Positions 46,942 through 55,992 of a DNA stretch of 64,000 nucleotides are shown one piece after another; within the stretch, counting starts at the first letter, position 1, and every line of letters starts with the position of its first letter. The stretch is taken from positions 62,001 through 126,000 of the forward strand of contig NC_019908.1 in the NCBI RefSeq assembly GCF_000325665.1, read 5' to 3'. The stretch comes from Brachyspira pilosicoli P43/6/78. GTDB lineage: Bacteria > Spirochaetota > Brachyspiria > Brachyspirales > Brachyspiraceae. The notes beneath the pieces were generated by a model. That model searched no databases. It was not told the origin of the DNA and saw only the letters and a program-made list of their open reading frames with translations. The translations under genes were made by a program, and so were the position numbers.

Positions 46942-47724
46942 TTATCTATTAGTCCTAGTCTCTCTAAATAATAATGCAGAAGGATTATCCTTTAATTTTT
47001 CACTAAATACTCTCATATTATCAATAATAGCAGCTACATTTGTCTGCATATTTGTATCTTTCATTATGATTCCTGCTGTACCTTTGCCATTTTCTACATC
47101 ATTAATTATGCTAGATAAATCTCTTGTTATAGAATTAATATGTATTAAACTCTCATTGAAATTTGAAATTACATCTGTGATAGTTTTTTCATTAGTACCT
47201 ACAATTTCAGTTATGCTCATAATAGTTTTAGACAAATTAGTTAATATTCCCGAAAACTGTTCAAAGTTTAAATCTTTACCAATATCTCCTATAGAACCTA
47301 ATGTGCTTTCCAAACTAAAAGGCTCTACACCTTGTACAACTGTTTCTGGTTCTATGGATTTAAGCCCGGAAGTTGTAATTGTTGGAGGCGTTGCCATGAT
47401 ATATTTTTCACCAAGACCTAATCCTACTGTCTGTATAGTAAATCTTGTGCCTTCTGGTAATATAACTTTTCTATCTGTAATAAATAAAGTTACTCTTATA
47501 GTTCCATCTGGGTTAATACTAATATCTTCTATAAATCCAATATTAATACCGCCGCCTCTATATGATACTTTACCATTTACAAGCAAGTCTCCAATAAATA
47601 CATAATCTACGTATATTCTGTAACCATTGCCCTTTAATTTAAACTTACCGAATACTGTTATAGCTCCAATTAATAGTACTAAAGTAACTATGAAAAATAT
47701 TCCTAATTTTACCTTGTTTTTCAT
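46942..47724 (-). CDS. mlaD: MlaD-like MCE-domain protein
   Basis: A 260-residue protein with one N-terminal membrane helix (LGIFFIVTLVLLIGAITVFG) and an MCE domain (residues ~35-115: YVDYVFIGDLLVNGKVSYRG, GFIEDISINPDG). The C-terminal half is helical. In Mla systems MlaD hexamers carry phospholipids between the ABC transporter in the inner membrane and the outer membrane. The ATPase gene lies 66 bases upstream on the same strand, but no permease (MlaE) gene is adjacent. Confidence 0.9.
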   Translation of the reverse strand: MKNKVKLGIFFIVTLVLLIGAITVFGKFKLKGNGYRIYVDYVFIGDLLVNGKVSYRGGGINIGFIEDISINPDGTIRVTLFITDRKVILPEGTRFTIQTVGLGLGEKYIMATPPTITTSGLKSIEPETVVQGVEPFSLESTLGSIGDIGKDLNFEQFSGILTNLSKTIMSITEIVGTNEKTITDVISNFNESLIHINSITRDLSSIINDVENGKGTAGIIMKDTNMQTNVAAIIDNMRVFSEKLKDNPSALLFRETRTNR

Positions 47725-47790
47725 AAATCTTCCTTATAAATTAATCTTTTGGTCTAATACTTTCTATATCTTCACCTTTTTTTGTCTATA

Positions 47791-48519
47791 CTACTCATAA
47801 AAAAGAAATCTCAAATGAGGGTTTTCTATTTCTTTTAAATGATCAGGGTCTCCGCCTTCTATAACCTGCCCCTTATGCAGCATAACAACTCTATCTGCCA
47901 TTCTAAATACACTAGTCATATCATGCGTAATAACTATACTTGTAACATTAAGTATATTTTGCATTTTTACTATTAAATCATCTATTACTCTAGACATAAC
48001 AGGATCTAGTCCAGTAGTAGGTTCATCATATAATAATATTTCAGGGTCCATTGCAATAGCACGAGCAAGCCCAACACGTTTTTTCATTCCTCCAGACAAT
48101 TCTGAAGGCATTTTATGTTCTATATTTGGCATGCCAACCATATCCAACACTTCAGCTACTTTTACCTTTATCTTGCTTTCCGGCATACCCTTTTTTATTC
48201 TTCTAAGCCCAAAACTTACATTCTCATAAACATTCAAAGAGTCAAATAAAGCAGCCCCCTGAAAAACCATAGCAAACTTTTTTCTAACTTCTGTAAGTTC
48301 ATTATCAGATATCTGATTTATATCATTACCATCTATTATAATACTTCCGGAATCTGGCTGTAATAAACCTATTAAGTGTTTTATAAGAACGCTTTTTCCA
48401 CAGCCGGAGTTACCTATAACCGCTAATGTTTCGCCTCTATTAACTATGAGATTAACACCATTCAAGACCTTTTGACTGCCAAAACTTTTATATACATCTT
48501 TTAATTCTATTATATTCAT
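47791..48519 (-). CDS. mlaF: MlaF-like lipid-transport ABC ATPase
   Basis: A 242-residue ABC ATPase: Walker A GNSGCGKSVLIKHLIG, signature LSGGMKKRVGLARA, Walker B ILLYDEPTTGLDP, and switch His in VITHD. The GMKKR form of the signature and the neighbouring MCE protein place it with MlaF/Ttg2A-type lipid transporters. Its GAGGG ribosome site overlaps the end of manA and sits 13 bases from the ATG, wider than usual. The expected MlaE permease gene is not next to it. Confidence 0.92.
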   Translation of the reverse strand: MNIIELKDVYKSFGSQKVLNGVNLIVNRGETLAVIGNSGCGKSVLIKHLIGLLQPDSGSIIIDGNDINQISDNELTEVRKKFAMVFQGAALFDSLNVYENVSFGLRRIKKGMPESKIKVKVAEVLDMVGMPNIEHKMPSELSGGMKKRVGLARAIAMDPEILLYDEPTTGLDPVMSRVIDDLIVKMQNILNVTSIVITHDMTSVFRMADRVVMLHKGQVIEGGDPDHLKEIENPHLRFLFYE

Positions 48520-48535
48520 AAAACGAAAATTTCCC

Positions 48536-49510
48536 TCAAACAGTAACTCTTAATAATTTTATTCCTTTTTCACTATATATACTATATTCTCCAAGATATG
48601 CAGGTAAAAGAACAGTTTTTCCAGCCTCTAATTCAATACTATTTTCATCACTTGTTATTGTTCCATTTCCTTCCATTACTAATATTATTTCAAATGTTTT
48701 ATTATTAGTTTTAGAAGTGTATTTATCTTTTATAAGATATTCTTCTGTTGTGAAATATTCATTTGAAAATATATTATTGATTTCTATATTATTTTCTTTT
48801 AATAAATTTTCTTTTTTTGATTTCAATTGAAATGCATCTATATCTTTAATAACATTAAAAGAGTCTTCTATATGAAGTTCTCTTGAATTACCATTTTTAT
48901 CTACTCTATTCCAATCATAAAGTCTGTAGGTAACATCACTTGGAGTTTGTATTTCTGCTATTAAACTATTACCCATTATAGCATGTATACAGCCATTTGG
49001 TATATAAAAAGCATCTCCTTTTTTTATATCAAAATAATTAAACATATCTTCTATGTTTTCTTTATTTTCTATAGCAGCTTTCAATTTATTTTTATCAATA
49101 CCTTTTTTTAACCCTATTAAAAGTTTAGCATTTTCATCTGCTTCCATAATATACCACATTTCATTTTTGCCATGTTTATTATGTTTTTTATTAGCATATT
49201 CTTCATCGGGGTGAACTTGTATTGATAATTTATCTTTCGCATCTATAAATTTTATTAATAGAGGGAAATCTTTTTGATTTTTACAATTACTTCCCAATAG
49301 TTTTTCGCCGAGATGTTCTATTAAAAATGATATATCTTTTTCTTTAAACTCTCCATTAGAAACAATGTTTTTATCATTTTTTAAATCACATATTTCCCAG
49401 CTTTCGCCGATATTTTTATCTTTATCAAAATGTTTAGAATAAGATTTAACTAATGTGTTGCCGCCCCAGATGGACTCTTTACCAATTTCTTTAAATTCAA
49501 ATATATACAT
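48536..49510 (-). CDS. manA: mannose-6-phosphate isomerase, class I
   Basis: A 324-residue zinc enzyme interconverting mannose-6-phosphate and fructose-6-phosphate. Zinc ligands are in SIQVHPDEEYA and the Glu in GKNEMWYIMEAD, and the cupin core is IPNGCIHAIMGNSLIAEIQT with DVTYRLYDWNR. It is the shorter Bacillus-like class I form. It may be co-transcribed with mlaF, whose ribosome site overlaps its end. Confidence 0.93.
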   Translation of the reverse strand: MYIFEFKEIGKESIWGGNTLVKSYSKHFDKDKNIGESWEICDLKNDKNIVSNGEFKEKDISFLIEHLGEKLLGSNCKNQKDFPLLIKFIDAKDKLSIQVHPDEEYANKKHNKHGKNEMWYIMEADENAKLLIGLKKGIDKNKLKAAIENKENIEDMFNYFDIKKGDAFYIPNGCIHAIMGNSLIAEIQTPSDVTYRLYDWNRVDKNGNSRELHIEDSFNVIKDIDAFQLKSKKENLLKENNIEINNIFSNEYFTTEEYLIKDKYTSKTNNKTFEIILVMEGNGTITSDENSIELEAGKTVLLPAYLGEYSIYSEKGIKLLRVTV

Positions 49511-49570
49511 AGTTACATTATATAAAATAAAAAAAATAATTCAATACAATAAAATTTAATTATTTAAATA

Positions 49571-49769
49571 CCGCACGTTAAATTAAGCAATAAATTATTA
49601 ATATGTTTTAATTATATAATTTTTATTATAAACAATAGTTATTAAAGCGTGCGTTGAATGGATTTTTAATTTAAATAAAAACTTGGGTGGGGTGCTTTTT
49701 TATTTAGTAGACAAAAAGATAATAAAATTAGAATTTTAAAATGATACAATAAAAAATAAAGGGTGGGGT
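49571..49769 (+). repeat. ~197-bp dispersed element, copy 1
   Basis: It begins CCGCACGTTAA and ends GGGTGGGGT (199 bp). It contains the complementary arm CGTGCG at 49648-49653, then ACTTGGGTGGGG-TGC-TTTTTTATTTAG and a block identical to copy 2 over about 55 bases. It lies between the zinc dehydrogenase 3' end and the manA 5' end, with no gene inside. Confidence 0.85.
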
Positions 49770-49798
49770 ATGTTATAAAAACAAAAAATAAATAAAAA

Positions 49799-49826
49799 GG
49801 AGTATCAACTTAAAAGTTAATACCCC
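49799..49826 (-). terminator. intrinsic terminator of the zinc dehydrogenase gene
   Basis: GG-A-GTAT-C-AACTT (49799-49811) / AAGTT-A-ATAC-C-CC (49814-49826); followed on the minus strand by TTTTTATTT. Confidence 0.75.
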
Positions 49827-49855
49827 TCTTATTAATAAAAACTATTATACTATAA

Positions 49856-50875
49856 TTATGCTTTAATTAACACTTTGCCGTCTTTTGCATATAGCTTATT
49901 AGTAAATACATCATTAATATTCTCTAAATCAACAATGTCAGTGATAATTTCTGATACATCTATTACTCCTTTAGCAAGTAAATTAGCAGCCCTTTCAAAA
50001 GCATAAGGATTGACAAAAGAAGTTTTTATCGTAAGCTCTTTTTGAAACATTTCAAAAGGTTTTATTTTTACTTCATCATCAGGAGCAGTAAGTCCAAAAA
50101 GCATTATTTCAGCACCCTTGCCTGCATATTTAATAGAATATTTAGCAGTCTGTACTTTTCCAGCACAATCTATAACTTTATCAATATTAAATATATTATT
50201 ATTTTTTAGTATTTCTTCAGTATTATCATTAATAGGGTCTATTACAATATTAGCACCATATTTTTTAGCTCTTTCTCTTCTTTTTTCAAACGGCTCTACA
50301 GCAATTATATTAACAGCCCCTTTATATTTTAAAAGTTGAATCATCATAAGCCCAATATTTCCAGCACCAACTACCATCACAGTATCACCCTGCTTAATAT
50401 CCATTAAATCTATACCATGCAAGCAACAAGAAATAGGTTCAACCATAGCCGCACTCTCATAAGAAACATTATCAGCTACTTTAAATACTAAGTTCTCTTT
50501 AACTGTAACATACTCAGCAAAACCCCCGTCTAATGATACTCCAACAGCAGTCATATTGTTGCATAGGTGTTTTTTAGCATTATTACAATAGTAGCAATTA
50601 TTACAATAGTCATTAGGATCAATAGCAACTTTATCTCCTATTTTTACTTTAGTAACATTCTTTCCAATTTTCTCTACACAGCCTGATAATTCATGTCCCA
50701 ATATTCTAGGAGGCTTAACATCAGTGCATCCTTTCTCTCCTTCATATATATGAACATCTGTTCCGCACACTCCAGAGTATTTAACTTTTATTAAAACTTC
50801 ATTGTCTTTAGGTTCTTTTATATTTACGTCTTCTACAACAATTTTTTGTTTTCCATAAAATACAGCAGCTTTCAT
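49856..50875 (-). CDS. zinc-dependent medium-chain dehydrogenase (threonine/polyol dehydrogenase-like)
   Basis: A 339-residue MDR dehydrogenase. The start at 50875 is chosen because ATAGGAG precedes it and MKAAVFYGKQ is the family start; an in-frame ATG 66 bases further upstream is unsupported. Catalytic zinc ligands: Cys in GVCGTDVHIYEG and the His/Glu of LGHELSGCVE. Structural zinc Cys group: CNNCYYCNNAKKHLC. Cofactor loop VVGAGNIGLMMIQLLK. Substrate may be a polyol or threonine-like alcohol; not determinable. The gene stands alone between two direct copies of a ~197-bp element. Confidence 0.88.
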   Translation of the reverse strand: MKAAVFYGKQKIVVEDVNIKEPKDNEVLIKVKYSGVCGTDVHIYEGEKGCTDVKPPRILGHELSGCVEKIGKNVTKVKIGDKVAIDPNDYCNNCYYCNNAKKHLCNNMTAVGVSLDGGFAEYVTVKENLVFKVADNVSYESAAMVEPISCCLHGIDLMDIKQGDTVMVVGAGNIGLMMIQLLKYKGAVNIIAVEPFEKRRERAKKYGANIVIDPINDNTEEILKNNNIFNIDKVIDCAGKVQTAKYSIKYAGKGAEIMLFGLTAPDDEVKIKPFEMFQKELTIKTSFVNPYAFERAANLLAKGVIDVSEIITDIVDLENINDVFTNKLYAKDGKVLIKA

Positions 50876-51000
50876 TATTAAACTCCTATAAAAAATAATA
50901 AAATTACTATGAAATAATAATCTATTAAATATTCTTGTCAAGAAGATGAAAAAAACATTTATATTATTATGTAATTTTTATATGTGTTGTTATAAATATA

Positions 51001-51197
51001 CCGCACGTTAAACAAAATTTAAAATATAAATCAATTATGAATATTAATTTGTGTTATTATAAAAATTAGCTCATCGTGCGTTGAATATACTTGTTATTTA
51101 AATAAAAACTTGGGTGGGTATGCTTTTTTATTTAGTTAACAAAAAAATAATAAAATTAGAATTTTAAAATGATACAATAAAAAATAAAGGGTGGGGT
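51001..51197 (+). repeat. ~197-bp dispersed element, copy 2
   Basis: Same orientation as copy 1, CCGCACGTTAA to GGGTGGGGT (197 bp), complementary arm CGTGCG at 51075-51080, ACTTGGGTGGGTATGC followed by TTTTTTATTTAG. The 75 bases after the first arm differ from copy 1 while both arms and the right half are conserved. Confidence 0.85.
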
Positions 51198-51214
51198 GTG
51201 TAATGAAAATAAAA

Positions 51215-51247
51215 AAAGAGTATAGATTTTTTTAATCCATACTCTTT
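51215..51247 (-). terminator. intrinsic terminator after leuS
   Basis: AAAGAGTAT-A-GATT (51215-51228) / AATC-C-ATACTCTTT (51234-51247), followed on the minus strand by T residues; 24 bases beyond the leuS stop. Confidence 0.85.
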
Positions 51248-51271
51248 ATTATTTTTATAAACAATTATATT

Positions 51272-53833
51272 TTATTTTACAACTATGTTTACAAGCTTTC
51301 CTTTAACATAAACTACTTTAACAATGTTTTTACCTTCTGTAAACTGTTTTACTTTGTCGCTTGATAATGCTTGATTTTTTGCATCATCTTCGCTTATATT
51401 AACATCAGCTTCTATTCTGTCTCTTATTTTACCATTAACTTGGAATACAAGTTCAAATGTGTCATCTTTGCAATACTGTTCATCATGCTCAACCCATCTT
51501 TCTTCAATTATCATTTTACCGAAGTTTAATATTTGATAAAGCTCTTCTGTGATATGCGGAGCTATTGGGTTAAGAAGAATTAAGTATCCTCTAATCACTT
51601 CTCTAAACATAGCATAATCATCATTGTTAGCTAATTTTATAGTAGACATATCATTCAAAAGCTCCATTAATGAAGCAATTGCAGTGTTGAAGTGGAATCT
51701 GTCTTTAATGTCTATTGTAACTTTCTTAATAGTTTTATTGTATTTTCTAAATAATTTTTGTCCGTCTTTTGAAAGATTGTTGTAGTCAAATGATTTGGCA
51801 TTTTTGAAAGCTTCTTCATCTTTGTATTTTAAGAATAAGTTCCAAATTCTGTTTAAGAATCTTGCAGAACCTTTAACACCCTCATCAGACCATTCTTTGT
51901 CTTTTTCTGGAGGAGCAACAAACATAACAAATATTCTAACAGCATCAGCACCGAAAAGCTCTATAATCTCAGCAGGATCAACACCATTAGCTTTTGATTT
52001 AGACATCTTTTCCATTTTTACTATAATATCTTCTTTTTTAATGCCGTCTTTTTCGTATTCTTTATTGTTCATCTGCTCTTGAGTATAGAATTTTTTCAAT
52101 GATTTAGCCTCATAACTATTTGCTAAAACCATACCTTGAGTAAGAAGTCTATTGAAAGGCTCATCTCCTTTTATAAGTCCTATATCTCTCATAAACTTGT
52201 ACCAGAATCTTGAATACAAAAGGTGCATACAAGCATGTTCAATACCGCCTATGTATTGGTCAACTCCAAGCCAAGCATTAGCAGAAGCAGGGTCAAAAGG
52301 CATTTTATCATTATGAGCATCAGTGTATCTTGCATAATACCAAGAACTGCATGTAAATGTGTCCATAGTATCAGTTTCTCTCTTTGCAGGAGCACCGCAT
52401 TTAGGACATGTTGTATTAACAAATGATGCAGATTTTTTAAGAGGATTTTCTCCAACTGTAAACTCTATATCCATAGGAAGTGTTATAGGTAATTCACTTT
52501 CAGGTACAGGTACAACACCGCATTTCTCACAATGTACAAAAGGAAGAGGATTGCCCCAATATCTTTGTCTTGATATAAGCCAATCTCTAAGTTTATATTG
52601 AACTTTTTCTTTTCCGAAACCTTTTTCTGTTGCATACTCTATTGCTCTTTTTATAGCATCTCTTGAAGAAAGTCCGTTTAATATATCAGAATTAACAACT
52701 ATTCCATCTTCTACATAAGCTTCTGTCATAGTTTCTGCTTTTATAGAATTGTCAGCATTTTGTATAACAACTTTTACAGGGATATTATATTTTTTGGCAA
52801 ATTCAAAGTCCCTCTGGTCATGAGCAGGTACAGCCATTACCGCACCGCTACCATACTCAGCTAAAACGAAATTAGCAGCATATAAAGGAGCTTTCTCACC
52901 ATTAAATGGATTAACTACATATCTTCCTGTAAATACACCTTCTTTTTCGTAGTCTGTTTTTTGGTCAATCTTAGCAGACTTTTTAATAAACTCTTCTACA
53001 GCACTTTTCTGTTCAGGAGTACACATATCTAAAAGTCCGTCATAGTTCCAAGCTATAGCCATATAAGTAACACCGTAAATAGTGTCCGGGCGAGTTGTAA
53101 ATATAGGGAAGTCTTTGCCGTCATCTAGATTAAAATTGATATAAGCACCAACACTTCTTCCTATCCAGTTTTTCTGCATAGCTATAACATTATCAGGCCA
53201 ATAACCTTCTAATAGTTTTAAATCAGCGTCTAACTGTTCAGCATAATCAGTAACTTTTATATACCATTGTTCAAGTTTCTTTTTAGTAACTTCTCCGTCA
53301 CATCTCCAGCAAGTGCCTTCTGCAGTAACTTGTTCGTTTGCTAATACTGTATTACAATGGTCGCACCAGTTAACATCGCCACCTTTTCTATATAAAAGCC
53401 CTTTCTCATACATTTTTAATATAAACCACTGTCCCCATTTATAATAATCAGGCAAACAAGTAGTAACTTCTCTATCCCAGTCATATGAATATCCAAGCAA
53501 GTTTAATTGGTCTTTCATATTAGCAATATTTTTCAAAGTCCATTCAGCAGGGTGGGTTTTGTTATCAATAGCGGCATTTTCTGCAGGCATACCGAAAGCG
53601 TCCCAGCCCATTGGGTGTAAAATATCATAGCCCAACAGTTTATAGTATCTAGCTATAGAGTCAGCTATAGTGTAGTTTGAAACGTGTCCCATATGCATTT
53701 TTCCAGATGGATATGGAAACATCTCTAATACATAATATTTTTTGTCTGTAGGTTTAGAAACTGTTTTGAAAGATTGATTGTCTTTCCAGTACTTCTGCCA
53801 TTTCTTTTCAATGGTGGTAAAATTATATTCCAT
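51272..53833 (-). CDS. leuS: leucine--tRNA ligase
   Basis: An 853-residue class I synthetase. The ATG at 53833 is preferred: ACGGAG stands eight bases upstream, whereas an in-frame GTG three codons earlier touches that ribosome site. HIGH motif: PYPSGKMHMGHVSNY. KMSKS motif: KMEKMSKSKANGVDP. The editing insertion with FTTRPDTIYGVTYMA and the zinc-type CEKCGVVP and CPKCGAP pairs are present. The C-terminal domain ends normally. Its promoter predicts a leader of about 150 bases; no T-box pattern is visible in it. Confidence 0.96.
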   Translation of the reverse strand: MEYNFTTIEKKWQKYWKDNQSFKTVSKPTDKKYYVLEMFPYPSGKMHMGHVSNYTIADSIARYYKLLGYDILHPMGWDAFGMPAENAAIDNKTHPAEWTLKNIANMKDQLNLLGYSYDWDREVTTCLPDYYKWGQWFILKMYEKGLLYRKGGDVNWCDHCNTVLANEQVTAEGTCWRCDGEVTKKKLEQWYIKVTDYAEQLDADLKLLEGYWPDNVIAMQKNWIGRSVGAYINFNLDDGKDFPIFTTRPDTIYGVTYMAIAWNYDGLLDMCTPEQKSAVEEFIKKSAKIDQKTDYEKEGVFTGRYVVNPFNGEKAPLYAANFVLAEYGSGAVMAVPAHDQRDFEFAKKYNIPVKVVIQNADNSIKAETMTEAYVEDGIVVNSDILNGLSSRDAIKRAIEYATEKGFGKEKVQYKLRDWLISRQRYWGNPLPFVHCEKCGVVPVPESELPITLPMDIEFTVGENPLKKSASFVNTTCPKCGAPAKRETDTMDTFTCSSWYYARYTDAHNDKMPFDPASANAWLGVDQYIGGIEHACMHLLYSRFWYKFMRDIGLIKGDEPFNRLLTQGMVLANSYEAKSLKKFYTQEQMNNKEYEKDGIKKEDIIVKMEKMSKSKANGVDPAEIIELFGADAVRIFVMFVAPPEKDKEWSDEGVKGSARFLNRIWNLFLKYKDEEAFKNAKSFDYNNLSKDGQKLFRKYNKTIKKVTIDIKDRFHFNTAIASLMELLNDMSTIKLANNDDYAMFREVIRGYLILLNPIAPHITEELYQILNFGKMIIEERWVEHDEQYCKDDTFELVFQVNGKIRDRIEADVNISEDDAKNQALSSDKVKQFTEGKNIVKVVYVKGKLVNIVVK

Positions 53834-53987
53834 AATATACACTCCGTAGTTTGATACTATTTATTAATAAAAAAAATTATTATTTTTATGTGTATTTTGT
53901 AAAATTCCGCTTATTTTATTACTGTATAAAGAATTAAAATAAGATGATAACAGCAAAATATATTTACTGAAAATTTTTACAACAAAA

Positions 53988-54016
53988 ATTATATTGCAAA
54001 ATGTTATATTTTTCAA
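53988..54016 (-). promoter_or_regulatory. promoter for leuS
   Basis: Minus strand: TTGAAA (54016-54011), 17-bp spacer, TATAAT (53993-53988). The leader to the leuS ATG is about 150 bases, AT-rich and without obvious structure. Confidence 0.55.
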
Positions 54017-54181
54017 GTATTTTTTGTATATTTGTATAGATTTATGTTAATTGTAAAGAAGAGTAGTTTATTTTTTACGTAAAATTTACATTAATCTGTA
54101 TGTTATGTGTGATATGTATTATATATTACTTATAAAAAGCTTATTATTGTAAATTTATTGTAAAATATTTGTAAAATTATA

Positions 54182-54209
54182 TTGACAAAACTATCCCTTT
54201 GACTATAAT
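54182..54209 (+). promoter_or_regulatory. promoter for the PepSY-like gene
   Basis: TTGACA at 54182-54187, 16-bp spacer, TATAAT at 54204-54209, 47 bases before the ATG. The remainder of the 420-base gap after leuS is AT-rich with no gene. Confidence 0.7.
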
Positions 54210-54255
54210 TATAATTGTAAAGATAATTTACAATACAATAATCGGAGGTTAATTT

Positions 54256-54633
54256 ATGAATACTAAATTACAACTTTCTATAAAAATAACTCCTAGTAAA
54301 TTGCCTGAAAATGCTAGAAGATTAATAGAATTTTACTTTCATAATGCAAAAATAATATATATAGATAAAATTAATGATGAATATGAAGTGAAATTATCCA
54401 ACGGAACTTATATTGATTTTGATAAAAACGGTAATTGGAATTATATAAGCAGTGATGATACTATAACAGATAGCATACTTCCAAAATCTATATCAAATAA
54501 AGTAAAAAATATTATAAAAAAATATAAAGATGTTCATATATATGAAATAAACAAAAGAATAAATTTTTATAGAATAAAATTAAGTAATTCCATAGATTTA
54601 TGTATAAATTACAGAGGAGATTTATTAGCTTAA
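54256..54633 (+). CDS. PepSY-like (DUF2874) small protein
   Basis: A 125-residue protein with two short repeats of the PepSY-like beta-lactamase-inhibitor fold: a helix (LPENARRLIEFYFHNAKI) then DEYEVKLSNGTYIDFDKNGN with GNW, repeated in reduced form as FYRIKLSNSIDLCINYRGD. No signal peptide is seen, though relatives are often periplasmic. CGGAGG precedes the ATG. Function unknown. It is followed by two ankyrin proteins but appears to have its own promoter. Confidence 0.8.
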   Translation: MNTKLQLSIKITPSKLPENARRLIEFYFHNAKIIYIDKINDEYEVKLSNGTYIDFDKNGNWNYISSDDTITDSILPKSISNKVKNIIKKYKDVHIYEINKRINFYRIKLSNSIDLCINYRGDLLA

Positions 54634-54705
54634 AGATGTTTTTTTATTGAGTATTAGTATGAGTTATTATATAATATACATCATATTAATAAAAAAGGTT
54701 GTTTT

Positions 54706-55866
54706 ATGAAAAAGAAGATATTATTTATATTGATAATTGCAATTTCATTACTTTATTCCAAGAGCAATAATGATAAAATAAATAATTTAGGCATTACAAA
54801 TGAAATAATAAAGCCTAGCGATGAATTATTAAGCTTATTAAAAAAAAATAAAAAGAAAACAGGTGTTGCTGAAATAATAGAATTAATAAATGAGGGCGGT
54901 ATAAATGCAAGCTCTAAAACTGAAATTAATATAGGCGATGTTACACACTATGCTAATTCTACTCCTTTAATGATAGCTTCATCATACGGGCATTATGATA
55001 TAGCAAAAGCTTTGATTGATAATGGGGCTTTGGTTAATTTAAGAGCAGACGATGGATTTAATGCTTTAATGGAAGCTGTGAGAACTGGCAATATAGAAAT
55101 AGCAAAATTATTAATAGAACATAACTCTGATATAAATATAAAAAATAAAGACGGAAAAAATATGATTATGATTGCATGCGAAAAGGGTAATGAAGAAATG
55201 TTTAATATATTAATAGAAAACAATGCAGATATAAATGAAAAATCATCTTGGGGAGCATCTGCACTTATTTATGCTTCTGAAAAAGGCAATATCAACATAA
55301 TGAAATATTTAATAGATAATGGAATAGATGTTAATGGAAAAGCTGATGATAATGGGGATACTCCATTACTTTGGGCTGTTACAGGTGAGAATCCTTATGA
55401 AGCTTCAAAACTTTTAATAGAAAATGGTGCCAATGTAAATGCTACAAATTATGGAGGAGTTGCTCCTGCTACTATACTTGCGGCGTCTACTCCTAAAGTA
55501 GTAAAGCTTTTAAAAGATAATGGTGCTGATTTGGATACTAAATTTTTAGATTATTATCCTCCTATAGCAATTGCTGCAGGTGCGGGTAATTTAGAAATAG
55601 TTAAGGCATTGGTTGAAAATGGGGCTGATGTGAACTATTATCCTAATGATATAAACTATACTGCGATATTTCATGCTATAGACCAACATAATTATGAAGT
55701 TGCTGAATATTTATTTAAAAATGGAGTGGATTTAAATATAAAAATGAAACCTGATAATGACTATGGCAGAAGTATAAAAGAAAGCTACAATGTTTTAGAA
55801 TATGCTGAGGCTATTCAGGATAAAAAAATGATTGATTTAGTAAAAAAATATTATAAGAAAAAATAA
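54706..55866 (+). CDS. exported ankyrin-repeat protein
   Basis: A 386-residue protein with a signal peptide (ILFILIIAISLLYS). From about residue 80 to the end it is ankyrin repeats of ~33 residues, about eight, with units such as STPLMIASSYGHYDIAKALI and GFNALMEAVRTGNIEIAKLL. Ankyrin repeats bind proteins; in gut bacteria they often guard periplasmic enzymes or meet host proteins. Target unknown. AAAGG precedes ATG. A second, smaller ankyrin protein follows in the same direction. Confidence 0.9.
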   Translation: MKKKILFILIIAISLLYSKSNNDKINNLGITNEIIKPSDELLSLLKKNKKKTGVAEIIELINEGGINASSKTEINIGDVTHYANSTPLMIASSYGHYDIAKALIDNGALVNLRADDGFNALMEAVRTGNIEIAKLLIEHNSDINIKNKDGKNMIMIACEKGNEEMFNILIENNADINEKSSWGASALIYASEKGNINIMKYLIDNGIDVNGKADDNGDTPLLWAVTGENPYEASKLLIENGANVNATNYGGVAPATILAASTPKVVKLLKDNGADLDTKFLDYYPPIAIAAGAGNLEIVKALVENGADVNYYPNDINYTAIFHAIDQHNYEVAEYLFKNGVDLNIKMKPDNDYGRSIKESYNVLEYAEAIQDKKMIDLVKKYYKKK

Positions 55867-55926
55867 ATAGTTTTAAATTTTATTTTCTACTAAATACAAT
55901 CAATAAAATCTAAAATGAAATCTAAG

Positions 55927-55956
55927 TTGACAAAATATACCGCTACAATGTATAAT
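55927..55956 (+). promoter_or_regulatory. promoter for the second ankyrin gene
   Basis: TTGACA at 55927-55932, 18-bp spacer, TATAAT at 55951-55956, about 36 bases before the start. Confidence 0.6.
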
Positions 55957-55992
55957 CAAAAAATATAATACATAATAAAAAAGAGGTTTATG

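Noticed and set aside
51795-52601. Plus-strand and alternative minus-strand frames inside leuS
   Set aside because: LeuRS is intact and highly conserved across this stretch, and the other frames have no ribosome sites or family features.
53834-54010. T-box riboswitch in the leuS leader
   Set aside because: No AGGGTGG-type T-box sequence, no specifier stem and no terminator hairpin are visible in the ~150-base leader.
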